Shown here piece by piece: positions 33,308 to 46,840 of a stretch of 64,000 nucleotides of DNA; the stretch's first letter is position 1, and every line of letters starts with the position of its first letter. Below the pieces are notes generated by a model, which searched no databases, was not told where the DNA came from, and saw only the letters and a program-made list of their open reading frames with translations. The stretch comes from Neoechinorhynchus agilis (lineage: Eukaryota; Acanthocephala): contig CM121342.1 in the NCBI GenBank assembly GCA_051530055.1, positions 13,826,001 to 13,890,000 on the forward strand, given 5' to 3'. The position numbers were made by a program, and so were the translations under genes.

Positions 33308-35667
33308 CTGCAGTCGAAAAACGATTTGAGGGCAAAATTGGTTTAGAAACAAAACTAGTGGAACTTTGAGCATTCGAGGGACGAAAAAACAGCGGGAAAA
33401 GAATAGCGGCCGAGACAATTGCGATTGATGAATTGACTGCTGATTAGGGGGGAAAATATGTATGGAATATTGTTGAACTATCAAGAAAATATCAACTGGA
33501 TTTTTTTCCTTAAATGCAGGCTTTGCAAAAAACTTATAAAGCTGAAGGGCACGCCAAAGACATTTTAAAGAAGATTAGTTGCATTTTTCCCCGGAGTGTT
33601 AAAACGAAACTGCTAAACAAAACGGTCTTTTCGAATTCAGCACTAAAATCATGTGAATCTTTTACCGCACTGTACTGAGACCTACGTTTCGGGCAAAAAA
33701 TATGCATAGATAAGTGACAATGTGAAAGGTCTTTTTGAAATACTGTGTGATGGATAGCTCTTTGTTAAGGATAGTGTTGATTTCAGAACAGGAAAATGCG
33801 AACTAGATTTACCTTTCATGATTGAGTTCTAGATATTTTAAAGGACGAACATAACGCGGTTTGAAAGGAGCGCGATGTTTGGCTATTTAGCAAAAACGAG
33901 AGATGAAACCGATCGTCTATTTGTGTATTTGGACCTGCGATTCAGAGGACCGTGTCCTCAAAATACTGCTAGGGAGCTACAGGTTTGCAGGACTCTGCAC
34001 GTGGCGTTCCAGGTAAGAACGGCACGTCGTTACATGCCAGCAAATGTGTCTTTAAAGTCTACAGTTGTGATTCTTAAGTTCATAATTGCCTTACCGATGG
34101 ACGACGTAAAATTTCAGTATTGGATCATTTGAGACGATTGTTTAACACATTGTGAACATATTCTCAGGTCTGAGACAAACTGAAAGGTAATTGAACGAGC
34201 ACCGGAGGAGAAGAGCTTTTGAGATGTATTATTATTTGAACAAGGTCGTTGCTGCGCGTCCTTTATTTGTCACATAAGAGAAAGCTGTTGGTGTTGTTAG
34301 CTTCAACAAAGTCTAATGGTTTGAAGCAAGGAACCTGGCAACAGAATGCGACCACTTTTCGCCTTTATAAAGTTCAATTTTATCTTTTTCCCCGCAAAAT
34401 CCAGAAATCGAGTTTTGGCCGGTTCGCCTGGTCGTTTACACTCAAAAACCCAAGCGACGTATGGTGCGCATACATTATTGCCCCGCCTGACTATAGTGGG
34501 CAAGTGCTCGTGTTTGAAGTAGCTCGTTTGAGAAAGTCAGCAGCAGTAGTTTGTTTGCTCAAAACGAGTTATAGGTCACTCTAGAAATCGATCGGAACTT
34601 GACGAAATCGACCGTAAACAAATAGATAGGGGAGAAGTGCCTAGAAGCAAAAGAGAACACAATCTTCATGTATATAAGTGTGAAGAACTAAGGACAAAAC
34701 CGTTAACCGAATCGCTTGCACTTCCTGCTAATTGATCTTCGCGATGAAGGTGTTATTGGCGTCTCGGAGATGAAAAGGTCAAATTAAGGAGTCAAGGGAA
34801 TACTGATGAAGAAACGATGTGTCGGCTATTTAACGAATAATTGCTTTTTCCAAAGAAAAATTTCGTTTCTGATCAGATGATAATCAAAGTTCGTTTTGGC
34901 GGAGTGTTTTATTTGAGAATGTGCCGAAATATCGGACTTAATAAATTCTTTTAATTTTTCCGCCACAAAAAATACATGAACAATTCAATCTTCAAACAAT
35001 TATCATATTAAGAAATTTGCGGAATAGGTTACAAATTAATCCGAAGTTTATACCTTTGCCATAAAATAGATAAGCAAATGAATAATTTTTAGATAAAAGA
35101 CGTTTTCAATAATCGACTATTGTGCATAGGACAATTAATTTGAAAGCCCTACAATATCTCAAGGTCAGAAATACGATCGAGAATGAGTCGCTTTATCGAC
35201 TTGTAATATTCCCGATTTTCTACGATTGATTCGCTCTTGAAAATTCAACATAAATGATGAGGAGCAATGGCTTTATCCTGTTCAGATCAAGGAAAATATT
35301 CTCCTCAATGCCGACAGCAAAGATGCAATTTCTATTTGGACCATATAATGAAAAGACGCGGAACGGAAAAATTGAGGCTGTTGCCGTTAGGAAAGATACT
35401 CGGAGGATTATGGTTCACACATCAACATCATCATCATCAGACCATGAAAGCCTCAATTTAAAAGGAGGATGTTTTTGCTGACTTTATGATGGTCAGATTG
35501 GGCAAAATGTGATCGAGTTCATTTCGGCAAAAGTATTTTATGCAATAATTTGAATAATTTCTTTTAATTTGACCGAGCGAATGCACTTGATTGAACGTGC
35601 CTGGCCCACAATGTCTTCTTTTTCCACAATTACTCACCACTTCTATTTTCCGACGCATTCTGCTCAC
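33308..35667. other. Intergenic region upstream of the MAGI-like gene
   Basis: No convincing gene is seen. It should include the promoter of the MAGI-like gene. Open frames at 33875-34132 and 34249-34584 have no recognisable domain. Confidence 0.4.
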
Positions 35668-35784
35668 CTTTTTGTGCACTTGAAGTGCTGCTAATGTTGA
35701 TGGCCATTTGATCTTTTCGTTGCATTTAATGAGATGGATGAACTCAGTGAAAGTCAATTGACTGCCTTGTTTTGCTCTAAACAT
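35668..35784 (-). CDS. Possible isolated exon, unknown gene
   Basis: The 39-codon frame reads FRAKQGSQLTFTEFIHLIKC and goes on to LAALQVHKK. It is preceded by a CTAG acceptor-like end and followed by a GTGAGC donor in phase 0, so it looks like an exon. No partner exons or family were recognised. It may equally be chance. Confidence 0.25.
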
Positions 35785-37769
35785 CTAGTTATATAAAACA
35801 CAATTATAATTACGTGAACATCGAAATGGTATAATTCCTATGTGTTAGATAATAATCGAATTTCTTCTAGTTGGTATCATCTCGAACATCGATACTACCA
35901 ACTTTAAACAAACCAGTGTTAACATGAAAAAAAGCTACCTATCCAAGGTTATGGCTCTTCAAAGCTAATAGTATTTACTCGCTGATGTGTTCGAAATCCA
36001 CGAGCTACGAAGCAACAAATCATTCCGATAACTTACATTTTTGATTGGATTTCCTTTTAGACATAAGACGCCACACATTCGATTTCCCGCTAAGGATTCC
36101 CTCGCTTAGGAGTTACTCTCAAGGGAGACTAATGGCATTTTGCAATCATCAATGAGTCGACTCCGATGTTCCCATTATCTCACTACTTAATCGATCATTA
36201 CTATAAGTCGTCCGAACAATTGAGAAACAAGCGCGCCAAGGGACAAACAAATGGAATCAATCAATGGAGCCTCCGCTATACATCGCGAGTGTCGTAATGT
36301 GAAAATCCGTTCCACTATGAAGATTCATGATGGACAAATTGTAAGGATAATATACATTTTCACCAGTGTCAAAACGAAGCGGCTTCATTATGCAATTCGT
36401 CAAACAAACCTTCTAGTCCTCCATTATGCATTTTAATCTAGGGAAAAGTTGTATACTTTAATCGAGGCAGTCTATCTGGTTCGCAATAATTCTTAAATCA
36501 CTCCCATTATTTGATGTCCAGTTCAGAGAAGTATTATAAAACGGCATTATAGCCTTCGGGCGTGTTTATGGTGATTCCTGGAGTAAAAAAGCTTTAGAGC
36601 AAAACCACTTCTTTTCGGCAAAGGTAACGTAAAGATGTAAAAGATTTCTTCGAACCACGAAACTCCCACTTTATTCCGCGGATATCTATCTAGGCGACGG
36701 TCATGTATTCACCCTTGAAACGTTGGTTGTGATCCTAGCCAATTAAAAGATTGAGATCATCGATGATTGATGTGGCTTCTAGGAGCTACCTTCTGATTAA
36801 TAGTTATGTTATGATCGTCTGAATTTTCGTGACCGTCCTCCATAAATGTCGCTGTTTGTACTGAGAGCCTCAGTTTTTGCTCTGAGTTGATTTCATAGTG
36901 TTCTCTTATGATTTATCGCTGCTAATCAAAAGCCAAAGCCCATCAGATCGGCTCAGATATGTCACCAATGAAAATTCATAGGGTCTTCGAAGGAGACGAC
37001 GCCCTCCATAATAGATACGCCATAGACAGCGCCGTTCATGCATGTTTTGGTGCTTGCTCTACGAAGAAAGCGGATATGTTGCTGTGAGTTTTCTTCATGC
37101 TTGTATTCGTATCTTTTTTGGAGTAGCAATAAGTGGTTGTAAAGGAGGAGCTGATAGCCAAGCACATGATCTAACGTTCTTTAAAATGTTTTCTCAATCA
37201 TGTTGAAAGTCGGACGATTAATAGCGCTAACGTCTTTATCATCGATAGTCCAAAGCAGTTGATTTGATTTCACGGGATGATACTATCTAGTCGAGTTTGA
37301 ATTATTCGCTTATTTAGTCGTTATTCGTAAAATTAACTTGATCAAGGACATTAGATCGAGAAAAAGATAACGCTTTTTGATTGTCATTGAAGGAATTGTT
37401 CGGGAACCTTTGAGCGTGCAATATAGCAATATATCTTAGCAACTACTTATGACAAAGACACGGCTGGCCTTGAAGGATACAATCTACTTAGATGTTAGCA
37501 TACGATATACTTGTTCATGAATAGTGGTCAGTTTAGTCTTTTCGGAGGGGAATTTATTACGTAAAAAAGGATGAGCGACAAATGCGGTATACTAAAATCC
37601 GACGAAAAATTCGTAGACCGCATGGATTCAAAAATCATACCAGTTAATTTTAAAATGACTACGGATTTGCGTACTCAGCCTATTTGGATACTAGCAGAAC
37701 GAACACTCCGTTAGACGGAAGCTGCTGATCAATTAGATGCAACTTTATCATCGAAGGAATTTCTAAAAG
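35785..37769. other. Gene-poor region
   Basis: AT-rich with short frames only; nothing recognised. Confidence 0.4.
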
Positions 37770-37967
37770 TGTTATTTAGAAGTATTCGTCCGATAAATAT
37801 TTTTTTCGATTAAAGACGTTATGCGAACCTCGTCGGTTTCATCGTCAGTTTGTTAATAAAGCGTCTTTTAATAACTAATAAACTGATGATGAACCCGACG
37901 AGGTTCGCATAACGTCTTCAATCGAAAAAAATATTTACCGGGTGAAGACTTCCAAATAACACTTCTT
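37770..37967. repeat. Large perfect-looking foldback of the hammerhead family
   Basis: Arms of about 80 bases run from GTGTTATTTAGAAG to the reverse-complement CTTCCAAATAACAC. The inner part holds CTGATGATGAACCCGACGAG and then GTTCGCATAACGTC on the plus strand, so the GAAA block has become GCATAA. The same change sits in both arms, so one arm was probably copied from the other after the change. Confidence 0.72.
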
Positions 37968-39052
37968 TCCTCGCAAATTGAATGTTGATATAAATTTCTG
38001 CCAAACCGTACAGGTCTAAGAATCCCTGATTTTTAGCCATTCCTCTATCAATGCTTCCTGCGTATTAGACGATGCTGAATGCACTTGTTGTGGCCGATTA
38101 TGCAAGAAGCCTCTCAAGATCCGTGACAGCCATTACTCGCTACTACCGATTACAATTTTCGTTACGAAAAAGGATGCAAAATTTTTTCTTTAAAAGAAAT
38201 TAAATGGTGAACAAACGAAAGGTTAAATTAATTGATTTTATTTTTGGTCGATCATCAACACCCGACAGGGTTTCATAAAGTGAAATATATTTCAACTGAT
38301 TGTACCAATCATTATCGATTGAAATCTAAAAATAAGCACGTAAGGTCACAATCATACGACAAATGTCGTTTCTAAGTCAACTCCGTCGCCAATGACTGAT
38401 AATTTTTAACAGAGCCCTAAAGTAAACCGTCTTAAAGATTGCATAAACTCAGGCATTTAGAATACTACTGGGAAAAGATTGGGGGATCTTTCGAACTTTC
38501 CTCATGATTTTTTCATATTTTCGTTAATTAAGCACACTTTAAACTTGTAAAAAAATATTCAGTTCCTCATTTCATATAAGGTTTTTTCTGACGAATTCCC
38601 CTTCTCGATAAAACTAACTTTTACACGGGGTAGTCAAATGAACAACTGACAGAATTATCTTGATGAAATGCTTAGAGAGGATGTCTCTCAAGTACATTAT
38701 CAAGACGATGCGTATACAATTATCCCCGAGACGAAACGTTGATTTTAGCCTCAAATTTTCCATTTAACAAATACCATCATATTTGGCTTCTAGAGTGCAT
38801 TCGACTCAAGACAGAATTCGAACACACGCACACACGAGAATATTCAACTTTACATTATTTGCCCACTTGCCCAAACTCAGTAGCACAAACAAATCTTTTT
38901 TATCGCTCGCGCTCTTGATCGTTTGAACAATGGGGAAGGGAAATAACGGGCGTTTTCTTCGAGAACACACACGATATTCTCTTGTTTGGTATTATGAACA
39001 CATTTCACACTTTGTTATGATCAAAAAACGAGGTATTATTCCGAACGTTTGT
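37968..39052. other. Gene-poor region
   Basis: No gene or repeat recognised apart from short AT-rich frames. Confidence 0.4.
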
Positions 39053-39880
39053 CTACTGCTGCTGTTGTTGATGATGGTGATGGGGAGCACTGACGGCAAC
39101 AGCGGCTGCGGCTGCAGTAACAGTGGGTAGCAGTTTGACAAGAGTCTGAGTGAACGTACGAACTCGTTCGGTGTTGGAACATAGAACGCTGAATGCGCTA
39201 TAGGCTCGTTCAGGACTGATTGATTTCTGTCTGTTGATGGAACTGATACATCCTGCAGGACATAGACCCGCTCTACGTTCCTGATCAACTCTTCGAATGC
39301 TATCAAGCCACGAGAACAGCATTTGTGAGTAAGTGGATTCAGCCGTGGCTGACGTAAGACGCTGGATGAACGAAACAACGTTGCAGTACTCTTTTAGAAA
39401 CTCATAGACGATCCAGTCGATAAGGCACGAACTGGACGGAGGTGTTCCAGTGGGCAGTATTCCGCCCATGTCCACGTCCGATGATGAGTTGATGGCCGTG
39501 AACAGGATGCGAGTTATTTGAGTACGAAATTCGGTTATGAGACGTAATTGAACGAGGCTGGAACGAAGGCAGTCACAAATAACGGCACCATAACGATGGG
39601 CAAACATGGTTGAACATCGATTGATAGCGTTACAAGGAGGAGATGCGACATGAGTATTGTATGAAACTCGTGATTGAACTGGATACGACGATGGACGGCG
39701 ATCAAGATAAATCTCATTCTCTGCCGGATCATCCAAAAGATTATTGACCATAGATAAAAGTCTACTGTCTAAAGCGTCGCTCTTAACATCATCTACTATG
39801 CCTTCACGAGCACTATTGATCAATTCGTTCGTCTTTGGAGGTCTGAGATAGGGTAGCATCAATGCTATGAGGTCTGAAAT
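39053..39880 (-). CDS. Terminal exon of an unrecognised gene with Ala/His/Gln-rich end
   Basis: The exon starts after a good acceptor (TTCTTATGCAG) at 39880 and reads 275 codons in phase 0 to a TAG. The apparent ATG overlapping the acceptor is therefore probably intronic. The product is helical (ISDLIALMLPYL, LLSMVNNLLDD, AVICDCLRSSLVQLRLI, CLIDWIVYEFLKEY) and ends in poly-Ala, HHHH and QQQQQ. It resembles the C-terminal part of a large alpha-solenoid protein, but no family was recognised. Upstream exons should lie above 39.9 kb; a possible one overlaps 39990-40180 but no phase-matching donor was fixed. Confidence 0.5.
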   Translation of the reverse strand: MSDLIALMLPYLRPPKTNELINSAREGIVDDVKSDALDSRLLSMVNNLLDDPAENEIYLDRRPSSYPVQSRVSYNTHVASPPCNAINRCSTMFAHRYGAVICDCLRSSLVQLRLITEFRTQITRILFTAINSSSDVDMGGILPTGTPPSSSCLIDWIVYEFLKEYCNVVSFIQRLTSATAESTYSQMLFSWLDSIRRVDQERRAGLCPAGCISSINRQKSISPERAYSAFSVLCSNTERVRTFTQTLVKLLPTVTAAAAAVAVSAPHHHHQQQQQ

Positions 39881-39989
39881 CTGCATAAGAACGAAACGAG
39901 ATTATGGTTCACTTCTAAAAAGGTGCGTGTGTGTGAAGAAACGGTTAAAGCGAAGGTACGGCAACGGGAAAAGTGCATGTCAACTCAGC

Positions 39990-42900
39990 TCTAGTCAAAA
40001 GTGTCTCCACATTTTTCTCTGGGAATAAGAATGACAAGTGACATATCGCGAATCCCTTGGGTTTTTTTCTCAAAGAGCAAGTGTAGATCCAAGGTCGTAA
40101 ATGTTCGAATCGAGGAAAACGCGAAATACGGTTTTGGTTCAGATACATATAAATGGCTTCCGTCTCCTTGAATAAAACACAAAGTTTACACAACAGACAT
40201 TCTAGATGAACACAAATAAACATTGCGTTTCTTTTAGGGGAAATGGAAAATGTTTCCTCGGATTCTGTTGATAGTGTCAGAGTGATGCTTTAAAGCGTAT
40301 TTCAAATTCGCCAACTATTTGGTGAATATTGTCACTATACAGCGCTCACGAGCAGTGTTGAGAAACACCAATGAGCTGGATACATCAGTAACAATACACG
40401 CAGCAGCAGCAGTTACCGTCACTTTTTTGACAAAGGCAGACGTTAGGTAACCGGGCGAAGGAGTGCGTAGAAGCGAGATGTCGGAGAAGAGATGCTCTCT
40501 AGAGAAATGACCGGAATAACGGCTGTTATAGTAGCCGTCATTAAGACACTTGTTGTTAGATTTTTTCGCAAATAAAAAACGACCTATGAATTTGACAGCG
40601 TCAAACGTTTGTGGGGAGAGATTATTGTAGACGGACGGTTAAAGCGAGACTTCCACAAAAGACTTCTGAGATGTTATCAACAAAAGGGCGATGTTCGCAA
40701 TCACCCCATATAGTTTAACTCAAGATATCAATTCGCTAGATAAGAAAATCTTAATGCATTAAGTAGCAAAGTATGTGTTTGAGGATTGTTGAAACTATCA
40801 GCCCATACACACACGTTTCCTGCTCCTTTCGCTGTGTGTCAGGCTCTCGGATGTCAGTTCGGCGGTGGCGGCAGAGAGTTGCGTGTGGAAGAAGAGAAAT
40901 GACATTATCGAGAGCAAGGGGAAGTGATTTAAAAAACGAAGGTGAATTCGATTGGGTCGAGCGAATCAGCTGAGATGAAGGGTAATGTTGTCATGGCAAC
41001 AAGCATGTTCCAAGGGTTCAACAATTGTGCATGAGTGAGCGAACTGACAAACGGTAGCTGGCTTGTCAATCGAGCAAAACGAGGAACGCATAAACGTAAT
41101 TGCCAACGCACGAGCAATGGTGAAAACAATTATTTGGCACACGAGTAAACGAGAGGTATTCTCAAACACGTTGAACTTCTATAAAGTTCACTAAGGACTC
41201 TGAGAACCGAGCTTCATTGAAAACACGATACTGTTTTGATTCGTTTCCATGGTAACCACATTTAGACTACAGACGAAAAAAAGGGAAATGTGTAAAACGG
41301 TCGTTGTCGTCGTGATGGAAGTCAGCTGGCTATTATTCGTAAATTAGATCGAACAAAAAGGAGATTTGCCGTACGGGTTTGGACAAAGTGTGATTTCATT
41401 AGAATCGAGACGTCGTTTCCATGGCAACATGTTTGTTGTCATAGCAGCAGGCGCATTTAATAAACTAGCTTCACCATAGGAAAAACAACATTGTCTTAGG
41501 TCAACTTAATAACGACATTCTCGAGATACCAATTTCGGTGGGCGGCTACTTGAATCATAAAATGCTGCGTTAAAATTTGTGTTTTACATTTTATTTGTCC
41601 ACTCTCAATGAGTGTAAAAATGAGCCCCTCAACTCTGAAAGAAAGCTTAAGACTTCGTTATAGCACGATGGCGTCAAAACCGCACTCGTTTGTAGTTCTA
41701 GAGTCGAGCTTTTTTTGAATAGGGCGGGAACTCTTTAGAAATAGAAGAATGTAAGTCTGAGGGAAGATGGATTTTTATGTGAGAGTCATGCATTTTCGCG
41801 CGGGATATGAAGCTGTTAGAATCCCTCAAAGAGAAAAAGTCGGCAAAAGAACTAGAAGAAAAAAAGGCAGCACTCGTGGCAAGGAAGTCGCGACATTTCA
41901 GGTGGAAGAGAATGCATAAAGGAAGCGAAAAATGATACCAATAATGTAAAATCGTGATAGCAACAATGAGAGACTGACAAATGTGTAGACTGCTCCATAT
42001 TGGAATCGATTTCCCTGATTGATACACAAAGTGTATCTTTGAGTCCTAGGTGGCAGCTGCTGAAAATATAAGAACGTCTTAAACAAGAACAATTTGAAGG
42101 TTGTCTTTTGCGACCTATGCTAACCGAAGATGATTTAAAAAACAAGGACATTCGGCATTCTTTTTTTCTAAAGTATGCCAAGGAAGATAGAATTATGCGT
42201 TTGCATACAATGTTCATCGTAGCAAAAACATGCATTTTTGCTGCACCAGAAGGTAATCAATTGTTTCTCGTGCCTTCTTCTTTTTTTATCCATACCACAA
42301 GCGTTTAGGCGTAAATTTTGCGAAAATCCGCTCGTGCGCACACTTTTAATCGTCGGGTCCATAGTCGTCAGCACATAAGAGACCAATAAGAACAAAAAGG
42401 ATTTGTGGAATGCTTATAAACAAGAGATGATATTTCTATCGACAATGTGCCAAACGGGTACCTATTATACAATCAGAAAGCAATGGGGGGAGGAATCTTA
42501 CCTTCCACCCTACATCCAAAGAAGTCCTATGAGAAAATGAATTTTAGTTGGTTAAAAAGAGAAAACACACGTCTATTTTCCTATATTTCTCGTGAAAAAT
42601 CCTTCAATGAAACATTCGAATTAAAGTGAAATTGACATTTGTTTTCCTTCATTAAAACATAATGAAGCGAAGGACGAGGTACACAATTCTCCTTCACCCA
42701 AATTCTTTGTGCGTGAAGTTATTGAAATACATTTTCACTTGTCACATTGTGACTATAATTCGACTTTTGAAATCTGTCCGACTTTCTACACTGTCCGATA
42801 TTCTCTCTTGTCTAAAACCGTCCTCACTTATCGGCATGAAACAAAACTTATTTGTAATTGATTGGAAAAGTCGGCCAGTAAAAATACAATTCATTATCAT

Positions 42901-43500
42901 TTGTTAAAAGCGACATCTGAATGCGCGAACAGGGGCTAGTTCTCGATTTTTCGCAAACCTTTAACAATGATTAGAAGTCGGCATTACGTTTTATGGCAAT
43001 AGAAAACGAATTTAAAGATATTTTGCCCAATAAAGAAGAAATAATCACTCAAAGTGTCCATCATTGTGATTTGCCAAAGCGAAAACTTTTTATTGGAACA
43101 TGTGGATGTTTGTAATAGTGAAATTCTGGGAAATTTCGTGAACTATCATTTGACCAGAAAGTAATCGACGCTCTTGACGGCCGATTCAAACCTTTCAAAA
43201 ATCAGGTGTGCTCCTAAAGTCGGAAATAAAATTGAAATAGAATTAAGAGTTGGCTCATGCTTTCAGTTTGACTCAGTTTTGGGTCAATATCACGAACCAG
43301 AACTAGAAATCCAAACGAAGACAAAACGATAATTCATTCGAAAATGTCATGCATCAAAGAAAGTCAGTAGCAACAGCGATTTGACAAGAAACGTCAACCA
43401 AGTATTTGAGATGACAGATAAAAGTGTCCCTTCCTATCTCAGTCCAAATGGGTCGTTCGTAATCACCGCTTGTAGGCGGTGAGTCGTTCCATTAGTGTAA
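39990..43500. other. Gene-poor region, possible 5' part of the 39-kb gene
   Basis: Contains many short frames on both strands without motifs. CAG-rich stretches (about 40398) and AT-rich DNA are seen. No exon could be tied to the 39-kb terminal exon. Confidence 0.35.
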
Positions 43501-43519
43501 GACGATCGCTTGACCAATA

Positions 43520-44290
43520 TTCTAAGAATAATACGTTTTATTATTGAACAAAGAAGAGGAACCATGTCCCTTTGGATTCTCGTGAGCATTCTAAACAAAT
43601 GATAGGTTCCCTGAATGTGGCTATTTATTTTGGAATGGATTACGAGTCCGGGTGGGAAGATCAGGTGTTGTTATGTTCGTTCTGGTGGGCGAATTAATGT
43701 TTATTGCCCACAGGAGCGCTTGTAAGGTTGGTCGTTCCTCTAGTTCATTTCAAGTTCTGATATCCGAGAAGATTGGGCAGCATGGAAAAAGAAGTGTAGA
43801 TATAGGGAGGTGCGAAGTTAGGAGGGTGAAACGAATTAGGATTACGAGTTTAATGCTCGTGTGAAAAATGGACGCGATGTGATAAAAATAATGGTGATAG
43901 GGTTGATAGGTGTTTTGTTTGTTTTAGGAAAATAGCATCAAGGCATTCGGTGAGAGGGGGAAAGTCAGCTGTACAAACTTTAAATGCTCTTTTATGAAGA
44001 ATTTCAAGATGGCGGATTTGAGATTTGGGAAAGGTTGCAAAAGACGGGATAACCGTATTTGAGGGAGGGTAAAATAAAGCTGAATGAGGGAGGGTTCTTT
44101 CCTCCGGTTCATTTCGGGTAATGGCATCCGAGAACCTTGGTCAGTATGGAAAAAGTAGCAGCGGGCGTTGAGGAAGGATGTAAGGAATTGGGATTGCGAG
44201 TGTTGTGCTCATGTAAAAAGGGAACACGATGTGGTAAAAACAATGGTGGTAGGATTGATATTTCGAAATAAAAGGAATACCTTTCCTGGT
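43520..44290 (-). repeat. Dispersed G-rich repeat, two partial copies in tandem
   Basis: Begins AATAATACGTTTTATTATTG on the plus strand, then CCATGTCCCTTTGGATTCTC, GGAATGGATTACGAGTCCG and AGGAGCGCTTGTAAGGTTGG with TTTCAAGTTCTGATATCCGA. A second partial copy around 44090-44230 repeats TTTCCTCCGGTTCATTTCGG. The same order recurs at 48970-49455. Confidence 0.6.
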
Positions 44291-44369
44291 TCACGTTTCT
44301 AATGAATGCCGGTTTTCGAATGTCAATTGATTATAAGGGAAAACACAATATTTAGTTATATTACCTTGG

Positions 44370-44490
44370 CCTAATAATAATAATAATAATAATAATCTGA
44401 AGTTAAAAAGCAATCCCTTATTCCGTTCGAATAGTCTTTTCGGTGGGAGAGTCCAGTCGGGTGGGAACGTTCGACAACGAGTTTGGCAAG
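44370..44490 (-). repeat. Repeat fragment with (TAA)n microsatellite
   Basis: A (TAA)8-9 run at 44372-44396 is followed by GTTCGAATAG and GGTGGGAGAGTCCAGTCGGG. This matches the start and G-rich part of the dispersed repeat, whose minus-strand 3' tail is TTA-rich. Confidence 0.55.
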
Positions 44491-44634
44491 TATACGAGAA
44501 AAGAATTAATTTATCCGAAATTGCCGAAAAATAAAGTGCTATTCATCACTTTAAGTCGAAGTTCAACCGTACAATTTTTCAGCAATTTAAGTAAATTAAT
44601 TCGCCTTAGAAACACTTTTATTTCCCTTAAACAC

Positions 44635-45471
44635 TCACTTTTTTCTTTTTCGTTTACCAAAGTGCTTCTTCTTTTTCCCATCATGTTCTTCCTCCCCTTT
44701 GAAATCGAAATCAAACTTGGTTATGTCACTAAAACTGGTACCGAAACCGCTCTTTTGCACTCTCTTATCAGCTTTCGTTCTTCGCAGTCGTGTAAAGGTT
44801 TCTTCTTCGTGTTCCTTAATGTCCTGCATTCTTCTTTTCTGTCTACGTGAAATAAATGCATCGGCATCGAAGATTTCGCTTGGTTTGTCGCTAAACTCTT
44901 CCCTCAACTCATTGATCAAATCGCTTCTTTTTGCTCTCCGCTTTTCATCGTGCTTTCGTGACTTATCATCGTAATACACGGGATCAATGCGAGGGGGAAC
45001 GTATTTCTTAGTCTTCATAACTGATCCGTCTTCGTCGTCTTCGGAACGGTCATCATCTTGTTGATCCACAAATGCCGCAATATTTGGTTTGTGGGCCAAA
45101 TCAGGATTGTCTTTGTTGTCAGCAGCACGAATTAGTGCCTTTACCTGATTTTTAATCCGAACTTCCAAAGGATAAATCTTATCAATGACAACACGCAACT
45201 CTTTTAGATTTCGAATAATCTCTTCATTTATAAGGTCGGCTCCGGTCACACGGAGTTTCACGATCTCAAGTAGCCCCCACATATACTGTATTTGTCAGTG
45301 GTTCAAACAAATAGTCGCGTTGCTGAAATACTGACCGAAGTGGCAAACCATTTTAAGATCCAAAAGTGAAATTCCTTCATTCGATGCCAATTGCTTAGAT
45401 TGTTCCAATAGCAGTTCGAAATTCGACTTCAGTTTCAAAATACTCACAACTACATCGTCATTCCCTTCCAT
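44635..45471 (-). CDS. ngdn: Neuroguidin / LCP5-like SSU processome protein
   Basis: Exons 45471-45349 and 45285-44635 (63-nt intron) give 257 residues. The N-terminal Sas10/Utp3/C1D domain is recognisable from NEGISLLDLKM across the intron to YMWGLLEIVKLRVTG and then VIDKIYPLEVRIKNQVKALI. Next come an acidic patch (DDDRSEDDEDG), the family signature KKYVPPRIDPVYYDD, the helical ELREEFSDKPSEIFDADAF, and a very basic C terminus (GKKKKHFGKRKRKK) suited to nucleolar RNA binding. Relatives act in 18S rRNA maturation and, in animals, translational control with CPEB. The ATG at 45471 is preferred; an in-frame ATG 93 bases upstream is also open. AATAAA lies 12 bases past the stop. Confidence 0.87.
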
Positions 45472-46369
45472 TGCACGGAGAGAAGTTCGTACCTTGACTA
45501 TGGTGGCTTTACTGTTCGAAAGACTGAGACATTTCGTCGTCAGCGCGGAAGAAGTGAGTAACAAAGCGAAGACTTTCTATCGGGAAACAACTCCATATTT
45601 GGTAATCTTGTGATACGTAAACTTCGTTCGCCAGTGTCACATTCATCGAACGCGATTAAATTTTTTAAAAAACAAAGGCATCTTATCGTTTTTCTTTGTT
45701 TTGAAATAGTCTCAAAATCTGCCCTTTTATATTATGGCGGATATCGCATTCAATAAATTACTTCAATTTTTCCGCCATATAAAAACCCATGAACAATTCA
45801 ATTTTAAAACAATATGAAATCAACAGATTTGTCAGTTCGAGTTTTAGCGATTAAATAAATCACTGCGATAAGTCGTTTTCTAAAAATGGCATTTCTTACG
45901 TGCACCAAATTAAAAAGTCTTTGGGAATAAGCTAATCATTTTATTCGATTGCACTTCGTCGAACTGAGAACAAAATCATTTCGATTAATCTCACCAATTA
46001 TATTGATCGGCTAATTTGAGTTGCTGTTTCCAAAACAGTATCGTGACCAAATTTTTGCATTAATGCCTATTTATTATCATGTTTGAAAAAAAATATTGAA
46101 AATTTCTCAACAAAATAAAAATGGCGTACATTAAAAATAGCAAATACAGAGAATTTCCGGATGAAAGCATCTTACAGTTCATTTCCTTAGAAGCTTATTT
46201 ATAAACTGCAATGGAAATAATACTTAAGTACGAGAAAGTGCACCCAAGTTTTTTTATAGATATCGTATTAAAAATTAAATTCAAATTAGAGAAGACTAAT
46301 AATAAAACCTTTTATCTTATTCAAAGAAGAGAAACTAACGTCGTAAACACGCGAACCATATAAAATGAA

Positions 46370-46510
46370 TGTGTTTGTTTATTTTGGAATGGATTACGAA
46401 TCCGTTCGGGTGGAATAGTTGATGACTATACTCGCTTTTAAGGAGAGTTTGCTAGGTTGGGTCTTTCCTCCGGCTAATTTCATGGAGAAGATTTGCATTT
46501 TTGGAAAGGC
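46370..46510 (-). repeat. Fragment of the dispersed G-rich repeat
   Basis: TTTATTTTGGAATGGATTAC and CCGTTCGGGTGG, then TAGGTTGGGTCTTTCCTCCGG, match the copy at 43.62 kb. The flanks at 45.6-46.3 kb show no gene. Confidence 0.55.
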
Positions 46511-46840
46511 GCCCGAGACATTATACTTCTCGAAAGAACATTCCACTAAGCGATGGATAAATCTGATTATTTTGATCGGGATTCCAGTCTGATTCCGAAA
46601 TGGATAATATGAATCTTTTGTTGTTTAGTGATCAGACGGTGTATAGAAATGCTTGAAGTGAAGTCTATGGTAGTTTTTCCCCTAAAGTCTCCACGTGGCG
46701 TTTTGAATAGTCATTGTTACTGCAAGCGAGATATCGCACTCCGAGACGCCGTATGAAACTTTAAATCGTTTTCCGTCTGCGTAAACCCGTCTTTTTCCTC
46801 CCGCGCGCTTGCAATCGTTTTCCCTCGTTGTGAATTCAGA

